A stretch of 9,302 nucleotides of DNA, from the NCBI GenBank assembly GCA_050945815.1, contig JBMNTQ010000073.1, positions 1 to 9,302 on the forward strand, written 5' to 3'. The notes under the pieces were generated by a model. That model saw nothing but the letters and a program-made list of their open reading frames with translations. It was not told the DNA's origin and ran no database searches. Source of the stretch: JBMNTQ01 sp050945815. GTDB lineage: Bacteria > Bacillota > Clostridia > Christensenellales > JBMNTQ01. Of the stretch, positions 1 through 6,815 are shown in pieces; position 1 is the stretch's first letter; every line of letters starts with the position of its first letter. The position numbers were made by a program, and so were the translations under genes.

Positions 1-399
1 CGCTTGGATTTTATGTTGTATTGCGGCAAGGATATTGTGGCGTATATCGAAGTGAAGGGCGTGACGTTGGTGGAGGACGGCATCGGGCTTTTTCCGGATG
101 CGCCGACTGTGCGCGGGCGGCGGCATGTGGATGAGCTGGCTCAGTTGGCCAGAGAGGGAGCGCGCGCTGCTGTTTTGTTTGTGGTGCAGCGGGAGGACGG
201 GAGGAAGGTTGCGCCCAATTGGCGTACGGATCCGGCCTTTGCCGAGGCTTTGGCCAGGGCTTGTGCAGAAGGGGTGGAGGCGCGGGCGTATGGATGTAGA
301 ATTAGCCCGGAGGAAGCCGTTTTGCAGCGGGAGCTGCCGGTGGATTTGTCGTATCCGCCGGGCGGGCTTGGAACAAAAGGGTGGACAAGGCTGGAGTAG
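1..399 (+). CDS. sfsA: SfsA family protein (sugar fermentation stimulation protein A), 3' part
   Basis: This is the C-terminal 132 residues of an SfsA protein. The frame is open from base 1, so about 100 N-terminal residues lie outside the window (full members are about 230-240 aa). Visible family marks are the opening RLDF, then YIEVKGVTL (residues 15-23), a FPDAPTVRGRRHVDEL stretch, an AVLFVVQR strand, and the closing ISPEEAVLQRELPVDL. The early Asp and the E-x-K of EVK match the PD-(D/E)XK nuclease-like core known for the C-terminal domain of this family. In E. coli extra sfsA copies stimulate maltose-gene expression, but the biochemical role is not settled; a nucleic-acid-binding or nuclease activity is an inference. 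The stop codon lies inside the ribosome site of rbsD, so the two genes are probably co-transcribed. The TTG at base 4 is internal, not the true start. Confidence 0.93.
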   Translation, partial: RLDFMLYCGKDIVAYIEVKGVTLVEDGIGLFPDAPTVRGRRHVDELAQLAREGARAAVLFVVQREDGRKVAPNWRTDPAFAEALARACAEGVEARAYGCRISPEEAVLQRELPVDLSYPPGGLGTKGWTRLE

Positions 400-403
400 G
401 AGG
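398..403 (+). promoter_or_regulatory. Ribosome binding site fixing the rbsD start
   Basis: AGGAGG sits 7 bases before the ATG at 411 and overlaps the sfsA TAG stop. It selects ATG 411 over the upstream in-frame GTG at 381, which has no ribosome site and would add ten non-homologous residues. Confidence 0.8.
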
Positions 404-410
404 CGAAGCG

Positions 411-857
411 ATGAAATCGGTGGGTATTTTGAACAGCGCGTTGTCGGAAGCAGTGGCTTCTATGGGGCATTTTCAGTATATTGTGTTGGGGGATGCCGGG
501 CTGCCTGTTCCCAGCGGCGTGCGGCGCATTGATTTGGCCTTGGACTATCAAAACCCCAGGTTGGCCGATGTGCTGCGGGTTGTATTGAGGGAGCTTTATC
601 TGGAGGAAGCGCTGGTGGCTCAGGAGACGCAGGATGTTTCTCCGCAGCTTTATGCGCAAATACGGGCAGTTTTGCGCAGGGACGCCCGAGAAGACCTGCC
701 TGTGCATCATATTTCCCATGAAAAGCTGAAGGAGATGTGCGGCGGGGCGGTGGCTGTGGTGCGTACCGGGGAATGCACGCCCTACGGCAATATCGTGCTG
801 GTGAGCGGTGTGGATTTTGACTTGCTGCGGCACGAGTCCGGCAGGGGAGCATATTAA
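411..857 (+). CDS. rbsD: D-ribose pyranase / RbsD-FucU family mutarotase
   Basis: The 148-aa product matches RbsD, which interconverts the beta-pyranose and beta-furanose forms of D-ribose in the cytosol so that ribokinase can use it. From ATG 411 the register is that of E. coli RbsD: LNS (7-9), GH at 19-20 with the catalytic His20, then the DAGLP motif with Asp28. Further on are RRIDLAL, ISHEKLKEM with its conserved His, and RTGECTPYGN near the end, the counterpart of RSGECSPYAN with its substrate-contacting Tyr and Asn. The usual protein (about 131-139 aa) ends just after the GV-x-F motif. Here GVDF is followed by about 11 more residues (DLLRHESGRGAY), a small C-terminal extension. The normal partners rbsA, rbsC, rbsB and rbsK are absent, and the gene sits between sfsA and uxaE, so the true sugar may not be ribose. 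The family call is firm; the substrate is not. Confidence 0.92.
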   Translation: MKSVGILNSALSEAVASMGHFQYIVLGDAGLPVPSGVRRIDLALDYQNPRLADVLRVVLRELYLEEALVAQETQDVSPQLYAQIRAVLRRDAREDLPVHHISHEKLKEMCGGAVAVVRTGECTPYGNIVLVSGVDFDLLRHESGRGAY

Positions 858-953
858 GATATTGCTTTTTGCAGGGAATTAGAAGGAAAAGGAGATTGGA
901 CTGTAGAATCCTATTGTGTTAACTAACTTTTTAAGTAGGGCGACATCATATTT

Positions 954-959
954 GGAGGT
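954..959 (+). promoter_or_regulatory. Ribosome binding site fixing a TTG start for uxaE
   Basis: GGAGGT lies 8 bases before the TTG at 967, which is ideal spacing. The longer frame from GTG 916 has only a GGAG about 20 bases upstream, so the TTG start is preferred and removes 17 residues. Confidence 0.75.
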
Positions 960-966
960 GTTTTCA

Positions 967-2496
967 TTGGCGGGCTATAAACTGTTACTGGAGCAGAACG
1001 CGACAGCTGCGCAGATGAAGGAGCTATCTGCCGATTTTGAAACGTACGGTGTGTACGCTGATTCTATTCAGACGGCGGCCGGGACGGTGTTTTTTATTGC
1101 GCGGGACAAGAAAGAGAAGGTTTTGATCGCCAGCGGGCCTTCGGTTGTTTTGGACAAGCTGGAAGGGAAAGAGATTAAGGGCTTGAAGGACGCTAAGGTT
1201 TGTCCGTTGAATTTGGCGAACAACCATGTCTTGCGGGAGTATTTTCCGTATATGGTGCCGGTTTCCTACAAGGGCCGGGACATTACCTTTGGCCTGGGGG
1301 ACAGGTTGGGCCTGGCTTCTGCCGGACATTTGCGCTTGTTGCGGCACTATCGGGTGTTTCCTGTGATTGCTCAGCAGTCTATGCGGGAGCTGAAGCTGAT
1401 GGGACGCACCTATGGGGGCGTTTTGATGGACGCATCGTGGGCTGTTTTCCAGGAAAACTATATGGAGGGCTTTGGAGCGGACGGCGACCACCTAAAAACG
1501 GCCGATGAGGTGGCGAATGCTTTGTCTTGCGGCTTTACTATGATTACGCTGGACTGTTCGGAGAACATTGATAATGATATTTACGCTCTGTCTCAAGATG
1601 AGAGGAAGGCTCGTTATGGGAAGCTGGACGCGAAATATCGTAAGAGCATGGAAGCGAAGTATCTGGGCCAGGAGATCATCTTGAAAAATGGGGTGAAGGT
1701 GCCCTTTGACGACAAGATGTATTACCAGACCCTGTTAGTTTATGGGAAGGCGATTGATTTTGCTGAGGAGATCTATTATAAAGTTGTGAAGAAATGTGGG
1801 CGGCACATTGATTTTGAGGTTTCCATTGATGAGACGCTGGCGGAAACCGAGCCGGCAGCCCATTACATTGTGGCCAATGAATTGCTGGAGCGCGGCGTGG
1901 ATATCGGGAGCATAGCGCCGCGGTTTGTGGGCGAATTTCAAAAGGGCGTGGACTATATGGGCAATTTGGGGCAGTTTGAGGTGGATTTTGATATCCATGA
2001 GCGTATTGCCGACCATTTTGGCTATCGTATCAGCGTGCATTCCGGCAGCGATAAGTTTTCCGTGTTTCCCATTGTTGGGGAGCGTACCGGCGGCAGGTAT
2101 CATATAAAAACCTCCGGAACCAACTGGCTGGAGTTTGTGCGCTTGATTGCGCTGTATGCGCCGGAGCTGTTTCGTAAGATTTATAATTACGCAAAGACAA
2201 AGTTTGTGGAGGCGGGGAAGCTTTACCATGTTAGCGGTAAGCTGGAGAATTGCCCGGATGTGGACGCTTTGCCGGATGATGAGCTGGCTTCTTTGCTGGA
2301 TGTGGAGAAGGTGGATACCCGGCAGTTGATGCACATCACATATGGGTATATTCTGACTGTAAAGGACGAACGGGGCAATTATATGTTCAAAGATGCGCTG
2401 TATGCTTTGGGGTTTGAGCGGGAAGAGGAATATTATAAGCTTTTGGAACAGCATATTGGGCGGCACGTACAAGAGCTGGGCATTGAAAAGAAGTAG
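967..2496 (+). CDS. uxaE: Tagaturonate/fructuronate epimerase, UxaE family
   Basis: The 509-aa product resembles UxaE, first described in Thermotoga maritima, which epimerises D-tagaturonate to D-fructuronate. This lets galacturonate (pectin) carbon enter the glucuronate branch without the tagaturonate reductase/altronate dehydratase route. Conserved stretches I recognise are GLGDRLGLASAGHL (109-122), FGADGDHLKTADEV (169-182), TLDCSEN (194-200), HIDFEVSIDET (280-290), APRFVGEFQKGVDY (317-330), SVHSGSDKFSVFP (356-368) and HIKTSGTNWLEF (379-390). The Asp, Glu and His residues in these blocks are the likely metal and substrate ligands, but I cannot assign each one. There is no signal peptide, so it is cytosolic. 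The TTG start at 967 is chosen from its GGAGGT site; GTG 916 would give 526 aa. A 109-base gap separates it from rbsD, and I see no convincing promoter there, so read-through is likely. Related members can act on other ketose acids. Confidence 0.88.
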   Translation: MAGYKLLLEQNATAAQMKELSADFETYGVYADSIQTAAGTVFFIARDKKEKVLIASGPSVVLDKLEGKEIKGLKDAKVCPLNLANNHVLREYFPYMVPVSYKGRDITFGLGDRLGLASAGHLRLLRHYRVFPVIAQQSMRELKLMGRTYGGVLMDASWAVFQENYMEGFGADGDHLKTADEVANALSCGFTMITLDCSENIDNDIYALSQDERKARYGKLDAKYRKSMEAKYLGQEIILKNGVKVPFDDKMYYQTLLVYGKAIDFAEEIYYKVVKKCGRHIDFEVSIDETLAETEPAAHYIVANELLERGVDIGSIAPRFVGEFQKGVDYMGNLGQFEVDFDIHERIADHFGYRISVHSGSDKFSVFPIVGERTGGRYHIKTSGTNWLEFVRLIALYAPELFRKIYNYAKTKFVEAGKLYHVSGKLENCPDVDALPDDELASLLDVEKVDTRQLMHITYGYILTVKDERGNYMFKDALYALGFEREEEYYKLLEQHIGRHVQELGIEKK

Positions 2497-2512
2497 ACGA
2501 AGGATATAAAAC

Positions 2513-2547
2513 AAAGGCTCCGCGGTAAATAGCTGCGGAGCCTTTTT
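2513..2547 (+). terminator. Strong, probably bidirectional intrinsic terminator between uxaE and rarA
   Basis: AAAGGCTCCGC (2513-2523) and GCGGAGCCTTT (2535-2545) form a perfect 11-bp stem with an 11-base loop, followed by a T run to 2547 on the plus strand. Read on the minus strand, the same stem is followed by TTTGTTTTAT, so it can also end rarA transcription. It lies 16 bases after the uxaE stop and in the convergent gap. Confidence 0.92.
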
Positions 2548-2585
2548 GTAGGGCGGGACAGTTTTGTGTGACAGAAAGCGGGGCG

Positions 2586-3905
2586 TTAGCTTGAGGGCTT
2601 GTCCGGCTTTTTTTCTCGGGTTTCTTTGGCCGCTTTGATTTTCCCTTCGCTGCCTTGGCTGGTGGGGAGGTAGTATTGCTTGCCGGAAACATCCGGCGGC
2701 ATATAGGCCTGACGTACATAGTGGCCGGGGAAATCGTGGGGGTAGAGATAGCCCTGGCCGTTGCCCAAAGATTTTGCTCCTTGGTAGCTGGTATCGCGAA
2801 GATGGAGGGGGACAGGCTGGTCGATGCTGTTTTGCGCGTCTTGGAAGGCCAGGTCTACCGCTGTGACCACTGCGTTGGACTTGGGGCTTTCGCAGAGAAA
2901 GATGATGGCCTGGGCGAGATTGAGCCGCGCTTCCGGCATACCGTTGAATTCCAGTGCCTGGGCGGCGGCGACGGCTTGTACCATGGCCTGGGGGTTGGCG
3001 AGGCCGACGTCTTCGGAAGCGTGGGCGATGATGCGGCGGGCGAGGATGCGCGGGTCGACTCCGGCGGTGATTAGCCGGGCAAACCAGGCCAACGCTGCGT
3101 CGCTGTCGGAGCCTCGCAGGCTTTTGCAGAAGGCGGACAGCATATCGTAGAATTGGGTTTCGTCGCATTGCAGCACTTTTCGTTGGATGGATTCTTCTGC
3201 GACGGCAAGGGTGATGCGGATGACGCCGTCCTCGCCGGGGGGCGTGGTTAGCGCTGCCAGCTCTAATGCATTGAGGGCGCTGCGGGCGTCGCCGTTGGCG
3301 ACTGCGGCGAGATGTTCCAGGGCGTTTTCTTCTGCGCTGAGATTCCAGCTTCCCAGGCCGCGCTGTTTGTTGGAAAGGGCGGCAGCTAAGACCTCGATGA
3401 TATCCTGAGCGCCTAGCGGATAGAACTGGAACAGGCGGCAGCGGCTGACGATGGCGCCGGTCATGGACACCATAGGGTTTTCGGTTGTGGAGCCGATGAA
3501 GCGTACGATGCCTTTCTCCAGGGCGGGCAGGATGCTGTCGGATTGGGCTTTGCTCCAGCGGTGGCATTCGTCCAGCAGAAGATAGGTGGACGTGCCGTGT
3601 ATTTTTCTTTCGTATTCCGCTTGGGCGAGCAGCTCGCGCACCTCTTTGACACCGGCAGAAACGGCGTTGATTTTGATAAAATGGCTGTGGGTGGTTTTTG
3701 CGATAATATGGGCCAGGGTGGTTTTGCCGCAGCCCGGCGGCCCGAAGAAGATGCTGCTTTGCAGGGCGTCTGCTTCGATGGCGCGGCGCAGCAGCTTGCC
3801 TTTGCCGATCAGGTGCTGCTGGCCGATGAATTCGTCTAGGGTTTCCGGCCGCATACGGTCGGCTAGCGGCCCGCGGTTTTGTTCGATGTGGGAAAAAAGA
3901 TCCAT
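2586..3905 (-). CDS. rarA: Replication-associated recombination protein A (RarA/MgsA), AAA+ ATPase
   Basis: The 439-aa protein is full length for RarA, a tetrameric AAA+ ATPase related to clamp-loader subunits that acts at stalled or gapped replication forks and binds SSB and DNA ends. The N-terminus has PLADRMRPETLDEFIGQQHL. Walker A is GPPGCGKT (55-62), Walker B is YLLLDE (108-113) followed by CHRW, sensor 1 is GSTTENP (138-144), the arginine-finger region is SRCRLF (154-159) and sensor 2 is GDARSALN (205-212). The C-terminal oligomerisation half includes HASEDVGLANPQA and GYLYPHDFPGHYV (385-397), then a charged Lys/Glu tail. DECH replaces the more usual DEIH, a mild change. The ATG at 3905 has AGGAGG 8 bases upstream. 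The gene is on the strand opposite to all its neighbours, converges on uxaE and diverges from the DUF1015 operon, so it is probably a single-gene unit. Confidence 0.96.
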   Translation of the reverse strand: MDLFSHIEQNRGPLADRMRPETLDEFIGQQHLIGKGKLLRRAIEADALQSSIFFGPPGCGKTTLAHIIAKTTHSHFIKINAVSAGVKEVRELLAQAEYERKIHGTSTYLLLDECHRWSKAQSDSILPALEKGIVRFIGSTTENPMVSMTGAIVSRCRLFQFYPLGAQDIIEVLAAALSNKQRGLGSWNLSAEENALEHLAAVANGDARSALNALELAALTTPPGEDGVIRITLAVAEESIQRKVLQCDETQFYDMLSAFCKSLRGSDSDAALAWFARLITAGVDPRILARRIIAHASEDVGLANPQAMVQAVAAAQALEFNGMPEARLNLAQAIIFLCESPKSNAVVTAVDLAFQDAQNSIDQPVPLHLRDTSYQGAKSLGNGQGYLYPHDFPGHYVRQAYMPPDVSGKQYYLPTSQGSEGKIKAAKETREKKPDKPSS

Positions 3906-3981
3906 AGTATTTGCCTCCTGTTGTTATTATAAAGCATTGGACAGGAAAATTCTTGGTTTTCTGGTAATAAGCCTATGCTGT

Positions 3982-4010
3982 ATTTGATTTTATAGCTGAC
4001 ATCATGTAAA
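3982..4010 (-). promoter_or_regulatory. Candidate promoter for rarA
   Basis: On the minus strand TTTACA (4010-4005) is followed after 17 bases by TCAAAT (3987-3982), a 4-of-6 match to the -10 consensus. It would give a leader of about 70 bases. A TATAAT on this strand at 3931-3926 looks better by itself, but transcription would then begin at the ribosome site. This is a weak call. Confidence 0.25.
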
Positions 4011-4012
4011 AT
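3984..4012 (+). promoter_or_regulatory. Candidate sigma-A promoter for the DUF1015-aspartokinase-AEC operon
   Basis: TTGATT (3984-3989), a 17-base spacer and TAAAAT (4007-4012) form a reasonable vegetative promoter. The predicted start near 4019 leaves a leader of roughly 118 bases before the DUF1015 start, opening almost at once with the hairpin at 4028-4054. The rest of the 3906-4136 gap is A+T-rich on the rarA side and holds no other gene that I can support. Confidence 0.5.
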
Positions 4013-4027
4013 TATTGTGCTTGAATA

Positions 4028-4054
4028 GCCTTGCGCGCGCTGGGCGTGCAGGGC
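4028..4054 (+). other. Stem-loop in the leader of the DUF1015 operon
   Basis: GCCTTGCGCGC (4028-4038) pairs with GCGTGCAGGGC (4044-4054) around a 5-base loop. All 11 positions can pair in plus-strand RNA: nine Watson-Crick pairs and two G-U pairs. No T run follows (GGAAAAGG comes next), so it is not a standard terminator. It lies about 9 bases after the predicted transcription start and could be a 5'-end stabiliser or a protein-binding site. The role is unknown. Confidence 0.45.
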
Positions 4055-4136
4055 GGAAAAGGATTGTTGGATGGTGTTTTTGGGAATGAGGGGAGACCGG
4101 GCTTTTGTGCCTGCAGACGAGGGGGGAAGTGACAAG

Positions 4137-5393
4137 ATGGGATTTGAAAAGTATGGGATACGCGCTCCGCATATTTTGCTGCCGAAAACCGATCTGGAAA
4201 GATGGGCGGTGGTTGCCTGTGACCAATTCACGTCGGAGGGGGAATATTGGAAGCAGTGTGAGCAGACGGTGGGGGATGCTGCGTCGGCGCTGCATCTGAT
4301 TTTGCCGGAGGTTTATCTGGATGAGCCGGGCAAAGAGCAGCGGATTCAGTCGATTCACAGCAAGATGCGTGCTTATCAGGAGGAGGGCCTGCTAAAGGAG
4401 CTGTCGGAGGGGTTTGTGCTGGTGCGCCGGCAGACCCGAGACGGCGAACGCTTGGGCTTGGTGGCGGCCATTGATTTGGAACGTTATAGCTTTGAGCCCG
4501 GAGCTAAGCCTTTGATACGGCCGACGGAGGGGACGATTGAGAGCCGTATTCCGCCGCGCTTGCAGGTGCGCCGGGGCGCAACGTTGGAGCTGCCGCATAG
4601 TATGGTTTTGGTGGATGATATCGACAAAACCTTGATTGAGCCGCTGGCTTCCAAGGATTTGCCTTTGCTGTATGATTTTGAGTTGATGCTGGGCGGCGGC
4701 CATATTCAGGGCCTCTTTGTGGGCAAGGAGCATTTCCCTAAGATGGAGGAGGCGTTGTCGGCCCTGAGCCTGAACGAGGGGATGTTGTTTGCGGTAGGCG
4801 ACGGAAACCATTCGCTGGCGACAGCCAAGGCCTACTGGGAGGAAATTAAGGCGGGCCTGAACCCGAAGGAGCAGGAGGAGCATCCGGCGCGCTATACTTT
4901 GGTGGAGCTGGTGAACCTGCATGGCGAAGGGATGGTTTTGCACCCTATTCACCGGATGTTGTTTGGGGACGAGGAGGCGACCTTGGGCTTTTTATGCGGC
5001 TTTTTGCCCGGGGCGTCGGTGCAATATTTAGATGATTTGCCGACGGCCATGAAGCTGGCGAAGCATTCGCCCAAGTGTGCCCATGCCCTTGCGTTTTGCC
5101 ATGGCAAGAAGGTGGGCGTGTTGTTTATGCCGCCGACCCATCTGCTGCATTATGGCACCTTGCAGCCGGCGTTGGATGCGCTGGAGGGACTGGGTAAGAA
5201 GGTGGACTATATCCACGGCGATGAAACGTTGTGTACCCTTTCTAAGGAAGGGCTGGGGCTGTTTATGCCGGCGCTGGATAAGACCAGCATGTTTCAGACG
5301 GTGGAGGAATATGGGGTTTTGCCCAAAAAGACATTTTCTATCGGCTATGCGCAGGATAAGCGCTATTATATCGAATGCAGGCGCATTGGCTAG
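4137..5393 (+). CDS. DUF1015 family protein (PF06245)
   Basis: The 418-aa soluble protein belongs to DUF1015. Recognisable parts are APHILLPK (10-17), WAVVACDQFTSEGEYW (23-38), LHLILPEVYL (52-61), IRPTEGT (127-133), GDGNHSLATAK (221-231), HPIHRML (269-275), YIHGDE (358-363) and the closing PKKTFSIG (396-403). Many DUF1015 proteins carry ADGHHRYETA at the central motif. This branch has GDGNHSLATA, which still resembles the DGHHR motif of ParB-like free-serine kinases. Homologues often lie near serine-synthesis genes, and here the gene precedes aspartate kinase by 21 bases, so a role in amino-acid metabolism is inferred, not shown. ATG 4137 is chosen because the homologous region begins there, although its ribosome site (GAGGGG about 12 bases upstream) is loose. 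ATG 4071, with AAAAGGA 7 bases before it, would add 22 residues and remains possible. Confidence 0.85.
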   Translation: MGFEKYGIRAPHILLPKTDLERWAVVACDQFTSEGEYWKQCEQTVGDAASALHLILPEVYLDEPGKEQRIQSIHSKMRAYQEEGLLKELSEGFVLVRRQTRDGERLGLVAAIDLERYSFEPGAKPLIRPTEGTIESRIPPRLQVRRGATLELPHSMVLVDDIDKTLIEPLASKDLPLLYDFELMLGGGHIQGLFVGKEHFPKMEEALSALSLNEGMLFAVGDGNHSLATAKAYWEEIKAGLNPKEQEEHPARYTLVELVNLHGEGMVLHPIHRMLFGDEEATLGFLCGFLPGASVQYLDDLPTAMKLAKHSPKCAHALAFCHGKKVGVLFMPPTHLLHYGTLQPALDALEGLGKKVDYIHGDETLCTLSKEGLGLFMPALDKTSMFQTVEEYGVLPKKTFSIGYAQDKRYYIECRRIG

Positions 5394-5414
5394 CGCTTGC
5401 GGGGGGGATTGTTT

Positions 5415-6740
5415 ATGCAGGTGAAGGTTGCGAAATTTGGGGGGAGCTCTTTGGCGGACGCCGAGCAGTTTAAGAAGGTTGCTGCAATTGTTCAGGCGGA
5501 TCCGCAGCGGGCGTATGTTGTGCCATCTGCGCCGGGAAAGCGCAGCTACAAGGATGTTAAAGTGACGGATATGCTGTATGGTATCCACAAAAAGGCAGAG
5601 GATTGCCAGGATTATTCCAATGATTTGCAGCAGGTGTTCCTGCGTTTTCAGGAGATTATCCGGGACTTGGGGATGGACTATGATATGGAGCCGGAAATCC
5701 GTAAGATTGAAGGGAAGCTGAGGGAAGGCACCAGCGCAGATTATGTTGCATCGCGGGGGGAATATTTGAGCGGCCTGGTTTTGGCGAAATATTTGGATTA
5801 TGATTTTCTGGATCCGTCGGAGGGGATTTTCTTTCAGGAAGACGGCAGTTTTGATCAGATAAGGACGGATCAGGTTTTGGGGCGGCTTTTGCAGTCTCAC
5901 AAAAAGGCGGTGATTCCGGGCTTTTTCGGCAGTATGCCCGATGGGCGGATTAAAACGTTTTCCCGGGGCGGTTCGGATGTGACCGGCGCGATTGTGGCCC
6001 GGGCGGCGAATGCTGCACTGTATGAGAATTGGACGGATGTTTCTGGATTCTTGATGTGCGATCCGCGGATCGTGCATAACCCCCGAGTGATTCGCTTGTT
6101 GACGTACCGAGAATTGCGGGAGCTATCGTATATGGGCGCGACGGTTTTGCACGAACACTCTATTTTCCCGGTGCAGGAGGCGGGGATTCCTATTAATGTG
6201 CGCAACACCAATGCGCCGGGCGAGCCTGGGACGATGATTGTCAGCCGTATTCCGGACGATGTGGTCAGCGATCCGATTACCGGTATTGCCGGGCGCAAGT
6301 GTTTCAACGTAATTACGTTGGAAAAGGCGATGATGAACGCTACCTTAGGCTATGGGCGCAGATTGTTGTCTATTCTGGAGCGCTATTGCATTCCGTTTGA
6401 GCATATGCCCTCCGGCATCGATACCCTGTGTTTGGTGGTGGACAGCAGCTATATGAACCGTGACAACAAAGAGGCCCTTTTGCGGGACATTCGTAAGGAA
6501 TGTCAGCCGGATACTTTGCATGTGACGGAGGATATTGCCCTGATCGCTACGGTGGGGCACGGTATGCAGAACCGAGTTGGTATGGCGGCGCGGATATTTA
6601 CCGCCCTTTCATTGAGTAATATCAACATACGCATGATTGACCAGGGTTCTAGTGAGCTGAATATCATCATCGGGGTACACAACGATGACTTTGAGGAAGC
6701 GTTGCGCTCGATTTATCATTCTTTTATCCCCCGTTCTTGA
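5415..6740 (+). CDS. Aspartate kinase (aspartokinase) with two ACT domains
   Basis: The 441-aa enzyme phosphorylates L-aspartate with ATP, the first step to diaminopimelate/lysine, threonine and methionine. The catalytic domain has KFGGSSLAD (7-15), the SAPGKR loop (38-43) with KVTD (49-52), SRGEYLS (113-119), FSRGGSDVTGAIVA (182-195), WTDVSG (206-211) with CDPRIV (215-220), and GATVLHEHSIFPV (241-253). Two ACT regulatory segments follow, roughly 300-360 and 372-438; NINIRMIDQGSSELNIIIGV (402-421) is the classic second ACT strand set. It is monofunctional, with no homoserine dehydrogenase part, and nearest in type to the Bacillus YclM/E. coli LysC length class. ATG 5415 follows GGGGGGGA by 6 bases; the TTG at 5397 lacks a site. 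No lysine riboswitch or attenuator lies directly upstream, so control is probably allosteric through the ACT domains. Which end product inhibits it cannot be read from sequence. Confidence 0.96.
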   Translation: MQVKVAKFGGSSLADAEQFKKVAAIVQADPQRAYVVPSAPGKRSYKDVKVTDMLYGIHKKAEDCQDYSNDLQQVFLRFQEIIRDLGMDYDMEPEIRKIEGKLREGTSADYVASRGEYLSGLVLAKYLDYDFLDPSEGIFFQEDGSFDQIRTDQVLGRLLQSHKKAVIPGFFGSMPDGRIKTFSRGGSDVTGAIVARAANAALYENWTDVSGFLMCDPRIVHNPRVIRLLTYRELRELSYMGATVLHEHSIFPVQEAGIPINVRNTNAPGEPGTMIVSRIPDDVVSDPITGIAGRKCFNVITLEKAMMNATLGYGRRLLSILERYCIPFEHMPSGIDTLCLVVDSSYMNRDNKEALLRDIRKECQPDTLHVTEDIALIATVGHGMQNRVGMAARIFTALSLSNINIRMIDQGSSELNIIIGVHNDDFEEALRSIYHSFIPRS

Positions 6741-6815
6741 TGGGGCGGGAGGGATTCGGGCTCCTGTGCGGAGGCAGAGCGGCATGGGTGACGGAGGATA
6801 GGAGGGGGCCGCAGG

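Noticed and set aside
904..909. TAGAAT as a -10 box for a separate uxaE promoter
   Set aside because: No acceptable -35 box at the right distance; the A/G-rich stretch upstream does not fit. The gap 858-966 otherwise shows nothing firm.
1735..3567. 610-codon open frame on the minus strand
   Set aside because: It runs antisense to uxaE and through another frame of rarA, crosses the terminator, and its product is Arg/Pro/His-rich low-complexity sequence. It is an effect of the G/T-rich plus strand, which removes stops from antisense frames.
3926..3931. TATAAT on the minus strand just upstream of rarA
   Set aside because: No -35 partner at 16-18 bases, and transcription would begin at or inside the ribosome site.
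5028..6077. 349-codon open frame on the minus strand
   Set aside because: Antisense to the DUF1015 and aspartate kinase genes, with the same compositional cause and no family resemblance.
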